DNA from: Cranoglanis bouderius
Lineage: Eukaryota > Chordata > Actinopteri > Siluriformes > Cranoglanididae
Assembly: GCA_023630585.1 (NCBI GenBank)
Contig: CM042548.1
Location: forward strand, 22,434,027-22,498,026
Length of the DNA stretch: 64,000 bases
Direction of reading: 5' to 3'
A program made the translations under genes and the position numbers. Every line of letters starts with the position of its first letter. The first letter of the stretch is position 1. The notes under the pieces were generated by a model, which was not told where the DNA came from, ran no database searches, and was given only the letters and a program-made list of their open reading frames with translations. Positions 24,201 through 38,200 of the stretch are shown here, in pieces.

Positions 24201-27124
24201 TCACCTTAACACATACACATATAGCCATGATTTGTATTAGAAATACACACACAAACTATCTCTTTTGCTTTGTCTCTTCTCTTGTCTCGTCCACAAAGAT
24301 CATGCACAGGTCCCTTTGTGACCTAAGCAGGAATTTATAAGTTTTATGGCATGATCTCTGTGTCTCAATTCTGAAGGTCTCAAGTCTGTGTCACGATGTC
24401 TCTGTACAAGAACAGATAGGAGTTGTTTTTCTCCAACTAATCGCCTCCGTCCAATCGCTCTGGCTCCCTCTCCTCTTAACTGTTCACGTTTACACAACAG
24501 ATGTTCTGATTCTAGCTGTGACCGGTTCCAACTGACATTTATCACTCCATCACTGTGTTCTGTGCATATAAGCAATGCCTTTGTGAGCATTAAATGGAGA
24601 AGCTTTCACTGAAGTCTGTTTCTGGGTGACTTCTTCCTGAGCTCGGATGAGAGGATAATTCAGCCACTGCAGGGTCCAAATTCTAGTTCTGTGACTGGTG
24701 TCGGACGAGAACTCAACACTGCCTGTCTGTAGTTTGCTAAAGATCATGAGGACAACCCAGAAGGCTATTGGAATATGTTTTGTGGACAGATGAGACCAAA
24801 ATAGAATTTTGATTTAAGTGAGAAGTGTAATGTTTGGAGAAAGGAAAACAACACATTCCAGCAAGAAAGCCTTATCCCATCTGTGAAACATGGTGGCGGT
24901 AGTATCATGGTTTGGGTCTGTTTTGCTGCATCTGGGCCAGGACAGTTTGCCATCATTGATGGAACAATGAATTCTGAATTATACCAGCGAATTCTAAAGG
25001 AAAATGACAGGACATCTGTCCGTGAACTGAATCTTAAGAGAAAGTGGGTCATGAAACAAGGCAACAACCCTAAGCATGCAAGTCAAAAAATGGTTAAAGA
25101 AGAATAAAGTTAATGTTTTGGAATGGCCAAGTGAATGTCCTGACCTTAATCCAATAGAAATGTTGTGGAAGAACCTGAAGCAAGCAGTTCATGTGAGGAA
25201 ACCCACCAATATCCCAGAGTTGAAGCTGTTCTGTACTGAGGAATGGGCTAAAATTCTTCAAAGCGGATGTGCAGGACTGGTCAACAGAAACGATTAATTG
25301 CAGTTATTGCAGCACAAGGGCATCACACCAGACACTGAAAGCTACTGAATTGTTCACATACTTTTGCCACTCACAGATATGTAATATTTGATAATTTTCC
25401 TCAATAAATAAATGACCAAGTATAATATGTTTGTCTCATTTGTTTAATTGTGTTCTCTTTATCTAAAGTTTATATAAAATTCTAAAGTTCTAAAATTCAA
25501 TCACCACTGTACAGGTCAGGAGCTTCATTTAATGTTCACCGGGTCTTTTTCCAGTCTTCAACTGTCCAGTTTTGAGGAGTCTGTGTCCATGATAGCCTCA
25601 GATTCTTGTTCTTGGCTTACAGGAGTGTAACCTAATGTGGTCTTCCTGAAGGTTTAATGTGTTGTGAACAATATCTGAAGCTCTTGACCTGTATCTGCAC
25701 GATTTTATGCATTGTGCTGCCACATGATTGGCTGGTTGGATAACTGTATAAAAGAGCAGGTGTTCCTATTAAAGTGTACAGTGAGTGTAGATAGCACACA
25801 TGCATGCTGCTTAAAATTCCAGCACCCCCAATGCAAAATGCCTTCCCACATTCCTGCAACCTCCCATGTATGTAGAGACATTAAGAAGAAAAATAAAGCT
25901 TGGAAGGAATTAGCAGAAAGCTTTGGTGCAAAACAAAGGTAAGACAAATTTTGGCACATAACCTTCATCAAACAACCTATTTTCACACTTTTTTTCCACT
26001 TTATTAAAATATTAGATTATATTGTAAATACATTTCATACAAAAGTAAATCATGTACTGTAGGCTATACATTTAGGTTATTCTGAGAAGGGCATTTCTCA
26101 TCTGAACTAAAAAAGTATACAGTTCATACAGTACACACCTACAAGCGACAACAGTAGCGCTCACTCAAAACTCAAACCAGCTCTAAATACATTTTCCAGA
26201 CAACATATATGCTTCTACATGGTGCTCCATGTCAGTCTGTGGGCTTTCTTATGAAGTGATGTGTTTTACCTGGTTCTGTTAGGTTGAGCTGGGTGCAGGA
26301 ATATGGGTCCTCTCGATCTTCTTCAGGTACTGCACAGCCATGTTTACCAATGATAAATTTCACCAGCACCCTTTAAGATAATGCATAAGTCTAAGCTGTG
26401 GATAAAGCAATGCTTTAAACCATCTTATACCTAAACCTGTTACAAACTGAATGTATGGATGTATTAACACAAAGATTTAATAGTATTAATAACTGTAAGT
26501 AACGCATAGGAATTGACATGATGCTTACACCCATACTTACTTTAACACATTATATCTACAATACATGATATACTACACCTAAATCTAAATTATTTATAAA
26601 TAATTTTACAATCACTGTTTTATAATATGATGATTCTCACAGTGGTTAATCAAATCACCGTTCACCCACAGATAAGAACAGAAAAATATGTTCAACTAGA
26701 ACTGTACAAGCACAGACCACATACTGACCACCAGACAGAAGTTGATTGATTTACTTTTCAACAAACATTGCTACCTGTAAATATGTTTTTGATGTTTTAT
26801 GAGCATGTCATAAGTCTGAGAGGGAGAGTTAGTCAAATTAATACCTAGCAATGGACAAAAAGCAGACACACGCATACTAACCGATTCTGGAAGTCAGGGT
26901 GGTCTCTGACGTACCCCATCCATGTGCCTCTTATGGCCTCCCTCAGATCATGGTGATGCCTGGCAGATAAAACTCCAACCACAACTTCATACACCAGCCT
27001 CCTGCTGCCTGTCACTTAGACATTTTAATAGTAAATTATGTTCTCACTCCTAATTTACCACAGTGAAATCAGTGCTGCAGCATTCCCAACTTTCAGGATG
27101 CTTTTACTTGCAAATGCAGCTACA

Positions 27125-27174
<50 letters not shown>

Positions 27175-30100
27175 ATAAGCAAATGAATAAATAAACAAAT
27201 AGGCTAAACAAATCTTTACAATTGAGCATTTTGAGCAGTTTTTGGAGTTTGTATGTCAGATAGCATTTCTCCTTTACCACTGCAATTTGCCAACAGTTAC
27301 AAATTCTAATTTATTAATGAATGGCATCATGCTTTTTAACTGTTCATTGTGACATTTTGATGGTTGAATTCTCAAATGTGATTGGTCAGAAGGTCTGCAT
27401 TACTTTTGGATAACCCCAGCAAATAGCGGACATCCCTATTTGGGCATTTTTGGGCAACGTTAGCTATAGCTATATTCCCAAAACATTATAAACATTATCA
27501 ACAGGTCCTAGTTTAGTCCTAGAGGAATGTTTACAAGCATACATTCAGAGGACGTTTAGCAAGGTCCCAGCTGGTCGTGTATGAAACGTTAGTTATGTTC
27601 TCTTTAGCGAATGTTCAAGAACATCTGGATTTGGTCCCCTAACTCAGTGGTTCCCAACCCGGGGGTCGCTAAAGACTTACGAGGGGTCGCCAAGCTCACT
27701 CTAGTTTGAGGGTTACAAGAGGAAGAAATAATGATTTTTAAAAAATGTAACAGCACGATAAATAAATCCATTTTGAATATTCTAATAATAGTGTGTAAGA
27801 AATATAAAAAGAGAAACCATTTCCTTAACATGGAGAATTTTTTAGCTGTGTATTGCGAGAGTGGGAAAGGACGGACGCAGCTTTATAAAAAAAATAAATA
27901 AAAAATAAAATAAAAATAAAAAAAACAAGGCAAAATTCACATTGCTCATTCTAATAGTACAGTGCAATGCTCAAAACAACTGGGTAACTAGTCAAACAAA
28001 GGAATATGGCAAAGCGCCAGGGAGAAGAGTAAAATGTATGCGCTAAAAAGAAAACAAGGATTTATTTGGACAGTTACAGCGCCCTTCACTAATATTAGCT
28101 CCCTTGGTAAATATGAGCAAAGAAGGCTGTGAAAAATTGTCTTTATTGTTTAACCTTTTGATCTTTTGCTAAAGAAATTCCCCAAAATACTCTGCTCTCA
28201 TGGATAAACACTTGCAAACACGACACCGGTTTATAAAAAAAAAAAATTAGTTAAAAATTTTTTTGTTAAATATAGGTGTGCAACAATTATTGGCACCCCT
28301 ATGAATTCATATGAGAAAAATATATTTGAAGTATATTCCCATTGATATTTTAATTTTTTTTAGTACACAACTAGGAACAGGAAATTGTTCAACCATGACT
28401 TCCTGGTTCACAGGGGTATAAATATGAGGTAAGACATAGGCCAAATTGCCTTAGTCATTCATAACAATGGGTAAGACCAAGGAATATAGCTGTGATGTGT
28501 GACAAAAGGTTGTTGAGCTTCACAAAATGGGAAGTGGCTATAAGAAAATAGCACAAGCATTGAAAATGCCCATTTCCACCATCAGAGCAATAATTAAGAA
28601 GTTCCAGTCAACTGGAAATGTTATGAATCAACCTGGAATTGGACGTGTGTCTATATTGTCTCAACGCACTGTGAAGAGGATGGTTTGAGTGGCCAAAAAA
28701 TCTCCAAGGATCACAGCTGAAGAATTGCAGAAGTTAGTTGTGTCTTGATTTAGTCAGCTCTCTGGTGACCATCAAAACGATTGCACGCAACAAGCTAAAC
28801 ATGCACAATGACTTTCATCTGGCAGTCACGAAAATCACGCCTGCTATCCAATCTCTAGCTCAAGAAATGCAGGCCCAAAGCTCACATTAAATAGCCTTTT
28901 ACACTTAAAAAAAAGGCATGATTCAATCAGGAATGCAAGAAATGGCATGAATAAATATACAAATAAAAGTTATTTGGTTATATTATTTTATTATATTAAA
29001 TTATTTGATGCATGTTTTTAGTTTGGGGGGGTGGGGGTCATTAAGGATGTTGAATGTTAAAATACGGGTCTCCTGGAAAAAAGGTTGGGAACCATTGCCC
29101 TGACTGATTCATTTAGTCAGTCATTTATGGTTTAGATGATACCCCTGAATATGCTATTAGTTAGTAGGAAGCTCTCAGCGCATACACGTCCCTGCTGATG
29201 CTGATTTAATATGTGACTCAACGTGTGACAACATTTAAAGCATAAATCATGGCTTGAACAACTAGTGTATATTAAAACAGCCTCTATACAGTGATATCCT
29301 TTTAATTGTGGTAGAATATGGAATAGTTCTTATAGTTATTAAAAGCCACACATACATATAATATACATAAACATTACCCACTGAAGAAACTGTGCTGCAA
29401 ACTCATGCTAAAGTTCTCATTTCTTCTGATGTAAGGCTCATAAAAAAGGACTTAGCACCCACACAACAGACTCCCAGAAATACTGTGCATCATATTCAAG
29501 GATGGTGGACTGATAAAGCCCAGAAGACTTTCAGTGTTAGAAGCAAGAAGGTAATATAAAAAAATACATATAGTGGTCTTGCAGTAGAAGGGTAAATTTA
29601 TTGAACTTCTTCAAACCAATGTGAACAAGTGCTAGAATATTCTGTATTTCCATATTATGTCTTTTGGTGAATATCCAAATCCATGTCAAGCGTTTCTGTC
29701 TACCTCAACTACTAATAAATCCCCAAATGACAAATTTCACAAAACTGCACATAATAAAGCCCATCTTCTTACCATAAATAATCTGTCAGTTTAGCATTTC
29801 TTTGGGCTAAGGCTGTACTACATGACTACGTTAACATTCTGCCTTTTAAATCCTTTAAATGGAGGATGTGAAGAGAACATATGCAACAAAGAAAGGTTGA
29901 AAAGTAGTTATCAACATGTGGGTATTTTTTGCTCTTCTCAAAACTCTGATCCTGCACCAGTTTATTTGTGTTGTTAATCATTTCATATAACCTTTAACAA
30001 ATACCTACAGTATCTCACAAAAGTGAATACACCCCTCACATTTTTGTAAATATTTTATTATATCTTTTCATGGGACAACACTGAAGAAATGACACTTTGC

Positions 30101-33100
30101 TACAATGTAAAGTAGTGAGTGTACAGCTTGTATAACAGTGTAAATTTGCTGTCCCCTCAAAATAACTCAACACACAGCCATTACTGTCTAAACCGCTGGC
30201 AACAAAAGTTAGTACACCCCTAAGTGAAAATGTCCAAATTGGGCCCAAAGTGTCAATATTTTGTGTGGCCACCATTATTTTCCAGCACTGCCTTAACCCT
30301 GTTGGGCATGGAGTTCACCAGAGCTTCACAGGTTGCCACTGGAGTCCTCTTCCACTCCTCCATGACGACATCACAGAGCTGGTGAATTTTAGAGACCTTG
30401 CACTCCCCCACAGATGCTCAATAGGGTTTAGGTCTGGAGACATGCTCGGCCAGTCCATCACCTTTACCCTCAGCTTCTTTAGCAAGGCAGTGGTCGTCAT
30501 GGAGGTGTGTTTGGGGTCGTTATCATGTTGGAATACTGCCCTGCGGCCCAGTTTCCGAAGGGAGGGGATCATGCTCTGCTTCAGTATGTCACAGTACATG
30601 TTGGCATTAGCTCCCCAGTGCCAGCAGCACCCATGCAGCCCCAGACCATGACACTCCCACCACCATGTTTGACTGTAGGCAAGACACACTTGTCTTTGTA
30701 CTCCTCACCTGGTTGCCGCCACACATGCTTGACACCATCTGAACCAAATAAGTTTATCTTGGTCTCATCAGACCACAGGACATGGTTCCAGTAATCCATG
30801 TCCTTAGTCTGCTTGTCTTCAGCAAACTGTTTGCGGGCTTTCTTGTGCATCATCTTTAGAAGAGGCTTCCTTCTGGGACGACAGCCATGCAGACCAATTT
30901 GATGCAGTGTGCGGCATATGGTCTGAGCACTGACAGGCTGACCCCCCACCCCTTCAACCTCTGCAGCAATGCTGGCAGCACTCATACGTCTATTCTGCAA
31001 AGCCAACCTCTGGATATGATGCTGAGCACGTGCACTCAACTTCTTTGGTCGACCATGGCGAGGCCTGTTCTGAGTGGAACCTGTCCTGTTAAACCGCTGT
31101 ATGGTCTTGGCCACCGTGCTGCAGCTCAGTTTCAGGGTGTTGGCAATCTTCTTATAGCCTAGGCCATCTTTATGTAGAGCAACAATTCTTTTTTTCAGAT
31201 CCTCAGAGAGTTCTTTGCCATGAGGTGCCATGTTGAACTTCCAGTGACCAGTATGAGAGAGTGTGAGAACTATAACACCAAACTTAACACACCTGCTCCC
31301 CATTCACACCTGAGACCTTGTAACACTAATGAGTCACATGACACCGGGGAGGGAAAATGGCTAATTGGGGCCCAATTTGGACATTTTCACTTAGGGGTGT
31401 ACTCACTTTTGTTACCAGCGGTTTAGACATTAATGGCTGTGTGTTGAGTTATTTTGAGGGGACAGCAAATTTACACTGTTATACAAGCTGTACACTCACT
31501 ACTTTACATTGTAGCAAAGTGTCATTTCTTCAGTGTTGTCCCATGAAAAGATATAATAAAATGTTTACAAAAATATGAGGGGTGCACTCACTTTTGTGAG
31601 ATACTGTATATTCAGTTTACTGAATTTACTCTAAAAAGGAGTAGAAATAAACTACCTAATAAATAAACACTACAGAAATAAAGAGATATGCCTTAAGATG
31701 GCTGCTACCAAATTAAAGTACAGCATGCACACATTCACATTTGTCATTCAAAATAATTAATATTTTTACTAAAATATAATATGTATTAAAATATTACATA
31801 TTATATACAAGTGTATCAGTATGATAACATATTAGTAAAACTGTGTCCTGCTCTAGGAAGAACGCCGAGTTTCTAAGTCAAATTACAGTTGTAGACTACC
31901 TCTGTCTCATGTATTCACTGAAGATCTGCGTTTAGCCTATTCACAATGCCTGACAGTCCTCCTCCAGCCTTTTATCAGTGTCAATTTCTGACCTCATGAT
32001 TGTAATTGCCTTTATATTACTGGTTTTGTATATTTCTTTCAGTTCTGTGATGACATAAAAAAACAAACTCTAGTGAAGCTGCAGCACCTACTATATTTGC
32101 ACCAGTGTATAAAATTAGACCAAACAGTCAGTTCTCATAGTTGATGTATTTGATGCATGAGAAATGGGTAGGCATGAAGACCTGAGCAACTTTGACAAGG
32201 GCCAAATTGTCATGGCCAGACGATTGGGTTGGAGCATCTCTGAAACTGCAAGTCTTGTGGGGTGCTCCCGATTACCAGTGGTGAGTATGTACCGACAGTG
32301 GTCCAAGGAGGGACACACCACGAACCGGCAACAGGCTCATCGATGAGCAAGGGCAATGAAGTCTATCCAGTCAGGTCCAAAGCGACAGAAGGGCTACAAG
32401 AAAACAAGATGGAGGAGGGAGTGTGATGCTTGGGAAATGTTCTGCCTGGACATTCTGGGTTCAGGAATTCACATGGATGTCAGTTTTATACATGCCACAT
32501 AGCTAAACATCGTTACGTACCAGGTGAACCCCTTCATGACAATGGTATTCCCCAATGACAGTGGCCTCTTTCAGCAAGATAATGCACACAGATACACAGC
32601 ACACATTTCTCAGGAATTGTTTGAGGAACATGATGAGGAGTTCAAAGTGTTGTCCTGGCCTCCAAATTCCCTCGATCTCAATCTGACTGAGCATTTGTAG
32701 GATGTGCTGGAACAAGTCCGATCCACAGAGGCTCCATCTCACAACTGTCTTGATGAAAAAAAACACAGGGAGCTTCAGAGTTTTGGCTCACTGGTGAATG
32801 TTATGACTTTAAAACTTGTGTAGCATATTCAATGCTTCCCCCCACTTGTTTTTGAGAAACTTTACATTTTCTGGCTGATGACATCACTCAGCACCCTATC
32901 AACATCCAAACTGCACCTTTCTGTCATTTGTGCTACATTTGTGCCGTAATTTTATCAAGATATTAAGTGATATATTTTAACTGCATATTAAGAAAGACAC
33001 GATTCATCACTTAAGGCTCCATTAAATCACACCCAGTCCTAATCACACTGGAAAAAAATACATACCACATCATATGAACTCCTAAATTGTACCCAACAGT

Positions 33101-35239
33101 CTTGTTAATTTGTGCCACTGTGCCTTTATTTATTGCTATATTTCTTTATTTTTATGTGCAAACATATATTACTGTCAATGACATGCTGAGACATGCTAGA
33201 GACAGATTGGTTGTTGTACCCAACTGTGCTCGGGGCCAAGGCAGACTTGGATGGATAAGAATAATTTTCACTTAAATATAGTGAAGACTTGATTCAGGAA
33301 ACTGACTACATTCGGAATGGAAAGAAGTAACTTCCACTGTTATACAAATGTTAATCGTAGTCAATAAACATAAAATATTGTATAGGATGTAATTTGCCAA
33401 AAGCTAATAGACCTGTTGTAACAATTCCCAGTGCCAAGCAGGGTAAAAGAAGATGAGAGACACCAGACCCAACAATACAGACGAGCTGAAGGCCGCTATC
33501 AACGCAACCTGGGCTTCTATAATACCTCAGCAGTGCCACAGGCTGATCACCTCCATGCCACGCCGCACTGATGCAGTAATTCGTGCAAAAGGAGCCCCGA
33601 CCAAGTATTGTGTGCATAAATTAACATACTTTTTAGAAGGTTGACATTTCTGTGTTATAAATTGTTTATTCCAATATTTTGAGATACTGGATTTTTGATT
33701 TCCATGAGCTGTGAGCCGTAATCTTCAAGATTAAAACAAAAAAGTAGAGATGCACCGATCGACCGGCCAGGGACCGGAATCAGTCGAATTTTCCGCATGC
33801 TCGAACCGGACCGGTGACCGGCCGGTCAGTCTCACGTGTTTCCGATTCCGAGCCGGTCCGTGTTGTTGCCAGCGGCACAGGCAATAACGTCACAGCCACG
33901 CTCACAGCCGCATGTAAACATGTCGTAGGCAAAAACCCAAAAACCCATTGACCTACTGGAGAATCAACAAAGATCGTTTCCCTGTGCTTGCTCCACTTGC
34001 CTGAGCCCCTATACCTCTCTGCTCCATGTACAAGTGTTGAAAGTGATGGCTTGTTTAGCTTGGCTGGACGTGATGTGATAGATGAAAGGAGAAACCGACT
34101 GACAAGGCAGAGATGCTTCTGTTTGTGAAGAAAAACTCACCATTAATGCTCAAGTATACATACAGTATGTTGGCAACACAGAAAAGGTGCCTTGTGTAAC
34201 GCTTTACACAGAGAGGCCGGATATCCTGAATGGTTGTAGCCAGGTGTAAGCAAAACTCACGTATCTGATATTTCACAGTGGTTTATTATCAGCGTTGTCG
34301 ATCCCCCGCACACATGGGGCAGTTTGCAAAACACTCCACTAACAACTGTGTTACTGAACATAAATAAAACAGGGCAAAGAGCAACAGAAATATAACCAGG
34401 CTTTACATGCATACATGTGATGATCACAGCTCGCACTCCGTCTACAGACTGCCCACTCATCAGTGAGGGAGTAAGAGAGAGCGTTCCGCCTTAAAGGGGC
34501 AGTAACTAATTCTACTTGTTACACTTGTTATTTAATTATTAGCCACTGCACCTATTAATATTTGGAACAGTATTGTACACTTCAGTTTTGTTCATAGGCT
34601 TGTAATCTTTGGACTTTTGAGAGACGAGTAAAAAAGAGAAAAAGGTCAATTTATAAATACAGTGGAAAATGATATCTGTTTTGTTTTATAAAGCAACTCA
34701 TTTTCAGTTAGTTGTTATTTCTACCTCTTTCCAGTCACAGAGCACTTTATATTGAGAGTTGTTTAAGTGAGAGAAGATCCTGTAACTTACTGCAGTTTGG
34801 GGGAAATTGTAATGTTTAATAATTCTTTTATTATGAAAATAAAATTTTGCATTGAAGAAAAGTAGATTATTGTTTGTATATGCTGTCAATTATAGTTAAA
34901 GAAAATCGGAATCGGCAAAAATCGGTATCGGCAGGTCACTTACAAAAAAATCGGAATCGGCCAAAAAAATTGCAATTGGTGCATCTCTACAAAAAAGGCT
35001 AGAAATTTTTTACTTTATGTGTAATGAATCTAGAATATATGAAAGTTCCACTTTTTGAATTAAAGTACGGAAAAATTTTTACTTTTTTCCGATATTCAAT
35101 TTTTTGAGATGCACCTGTAGCGCCACTGTGTGGCTGATTGCGGCAAGACCTTGCACAGGTATAGACTGGAGGAGTACTGCCCTCAGCCTTACAGTTTGAT
35201 CTGCAAGATCAGTTTTAGGGTAGAATAATAATAATAGTA

Positions 35240-35278
<39 letters not shown>

Positions 35279-38200
35279 GCAGCAATTATTGAGGTTCAAG
35301 CACTTTAGGGCTTACTTAATTATTATATAATTATTGTTATGATTCATAATTTTTATTTTCCACAAACTGAAAGAATACATGTGTATACAAATATAATATA
35401 TATAATATATAGAACACGTGTCAAACATTGGTACACTGATTGCTCACATAGCTCACATAAGAGAATGGGATATGTATATACATAAAAAATAAAAATTAAA
35501 AAATAAAAAAAATGCAGGATTCACATAATTCCAACACATCTTACACTTACTCCTTGTGTTAACTGCATCTCACTCATAACTCAGATTCGTACTTTCTCAA
35601 TATAGGCCAAGTATCTGCCCCAGTTCTTCATATATGCATCAGCTCTTCCATTTAATCTGTAGAACATTCTCTCATATGCTGCCACCTTCCCCAGTTCCGT
35701 GACCCATTCTTGAAATGCAGGTGCACCTGCTGACTGCCATCCCCTCATAATAATTTGCCTTCCTACCATAATACTCACTTGTATCCATTCTTTCATTTCC
35801 ATATAGGGCTGTAACAGGGATGGATCCCCTAGAATATAGAGGCTGGGGCAATTTTCCAGATCACATCCTATGAGCTCTTGGATATACTCATGAACCCTCA
35901 TCCAGAAATCTCGCACTTTAGAACAGGACCATAGAGCATGTATTAGGTCACTGTCCTAAACCCCACATCGCCAGCAGTTAGCAGAACTGTTTAAACCCAA
36001 TCTATGTAGCCTGCTGGGGGTAGAATAGAAATGCTGTAGAATTTTAAATTGAATGAGACGTACTCCAAGATTTCTTGACATCACCCTACAGTTTTGACAT
36101 ATTTTCAACCAGACTTCCTCACTGATTGTCGTATTCAAATCCTTACTCTAAACAGCTCTAAGAGCGGACTGGAAATTATCTGCCATCTTGTCCATTAACA
36201 TCCTATAGTTTACTGAAGCCTCAAGCCCTTTCCCCATATACAGTGGCCTCCACTAATATTGGCACCCTTGGTAAATATGAGCAAAGAAGGCTGTGAAAAA
36301 TTGTCTTTATTGTTTAACCTTTTGATCTTTTGTTCAAAAAATTCACAAAAATATTCTGCTCTCATGGATATCAAACAATTGCAAACACAACACAGGTTTA
36401 TCCAAAAAATATCTTATCTGAATTATTAATCTAAATATAGATGAATAATTTGTAATAGACAAGGCACTGATTTCTGGGGCTCAGAAATAAATGTCATCTG
36501 CATAAAGAATCAATTTATGTTCTATCCACCCCAGCAATTTCGTCTACCATCATGCGAGTCTAATTTTTGTTTCTGCTCTTCTATCAGTTTAGGTAAATTT
36601 AGCGGAGCTACAAAATTCCTAACATCCTCAACGTTACAAGTGGATGTACAGTCATGGGAAAAAATAAGTACACCCCATGAAAATTGTTGGTTTTTTGACA
36701 TATTTGGACAAGCAAACACTTGATCCTCTTTGAAACAGTGCATATTAATAAAGGTGATACACTATCAAATGACACATAAAACTGACATTTTATAATAATT
36801 CACATGGAAAAAGTCACATGGAAAAGGTAAGTACAGCCCTACATTTATCACACCTTCAAATCCATAAAATTAAAATCAGGTGTTCATGATTGGGTGCCAG
36901 TGATTAGAACCTGCGTAGGGAGTGCAGGTGGAACCTGTCTTATTTATACCCCTCTCATATCTAGTGTCTGGTGTTCACTTTGTTACTGAGGTGTGTGGTG
37001 TCATCATGCCAAGATGTAAAGAGTTCTGTAAGGCCTTCAGAAAAAAGGTTGTGGGTGCCTAGGAGTTTGGAAAGGGATTTAAAAAGATCTCCAAATTATC
37101 TAAAATACATCATTCCATTGAAAGGAAAATAATCTACAAATGGCACAGATTTCAAACGACTGCCAATTTGTCCAGGACTGGCCGTCCCAGAAAATTCAGC
37201 CCAAGAGCAGACCGTCTGATGCAAAAAGAAGTCTCCAAGAACCCCAAAATTTCATCACAGGATCTGCTAGCAAGTCTTGCAACTGTTGGTGTCAAAGTGC
37301 ATGCTTCTACAAGAAAGAGATTGCACAAATGAGAGCTGCATAGGAGGCATGCCAGTTAAAGCCTTTGCAAGACTACAATTTCCCAATGAGCATATAGGCA
37401 AAGACCAGGCCTTTTGGAATAGTGCGCTCTGGACAGATGAATCAAAGACAGAATTGTTTGGCCACATTAACAGCAGACAGGTTTTGGCGCAGACCAGGGT
37501 TCGTACAGATGCTTCATGAAGATGCTTCATAATGAAATTCCAGGACTTTCAAGGACTTTTCAATCACAATTTTTTTTGTTTTCAAGGCCTATACAAGAGG
37601 TCATTGAAACATATTCTCCATTTCTTCTTTTTAAATAAATAAAATAATAATAATAATAAAAACAACCAAAAAACAAAATTTATATGGCACCTTTTCCAGC
37701 CATGCTGGACTAAATTTGCATTTCCCAGGCATTGCTTCGTCTTCACCATAACATCACTATACTCCAGGTGAGTGACAGGAGCACTGTTCAACAACTTTCA
37801 ATAGAAAGTTGCTAAATGTCGCTAGATGATGTCATGCACTAATTAGCATATTCATTACGCCATCGCGTTGTATTTGCATTCTGCCTAGTGTCTGTTTGCT
37901 TCTTTCCTACTCTGTGTGCTCACACTGTATTTTAATACATCTGAATTCCCAATAAAGCTGTTCTCATTTACATATTTTTCTGTTTCTGCTGTCAGACAAC
38001 AGAACGAGTATGAAATAGAGACTGAAATGCCACACATTCAGAACATGTTATCCAGCATATTTACCAGCATATATCTGGGTATATTTACATGTAAAATGAT
38101 TCCTGTGTAGAGGAGCAGCACATTGAGTGTCCTCTACACTTCTGTCCCTGTCTACTCTGACAGGGACAGAAGTTGATGCAGAAATATTCAGCAACCTCAC

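Larger units (their letters stand above)
19457..24718 (+). mobile_element. env-less endogenous retrovirus with 5-bp target duplication
   Basis: 5.26 kb provirus-like insertion. Flanks CTGCC (19452-19456) and CTGCC (24719-24723) duplicate a Tc1 target present once in the uninterrupted element. The 5' LTR begins TGATAAG and the 3' LTR ends in CA. Internal gag remnant, protease end, reverse transcriptase, RNase H and integrase are in the plus strand with several breaks. Only about 150 bp separates the integrase end from the 3' LTR, so no env is present. It is an old, defective copy. Confidence 0.85.
19075..25300 (+). pseudogene. Tc1 family E transposase, interrupted
   Basis: N-terminal part 19075-19456 (KPISKQFGLHQYTFRQIVYK helix-turn-helix region) has a stop and frameshifts. 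The C-terminal part 24723-25298 carries LWTDETKIEF-like sequence, KHGGGSIMVWVCFAASGPG, a second-Asp block altered to KQGNNPKHAS (Asp to Gly), and WPSECPDLNPIEMLW (Glu). The retrovirus sits between the two halves. Not functional. Confidence 0.8.
19004..25509 (+). mobile_element. Tc1 family E copy, split by an endogenous retrovirus
   Basis: The left part, 19004-19456, starts inside the leader (AAAGAACAGGGATCTATC). The right part, 24719-25509, ends at the terminal repeat ACCACTG followed by TA. Joining across the insertion continues the transposase without loss, apart from the duplicated CTGCC. A 5' fragment of the same family is at 41316-41626. Confidence 0.85.

Noticed and set aside
24180..24335. 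env gene of the endogenous retrovirus
   Set aside because: Only about 150 bp with stops between the integrase end and the 3' LTR.
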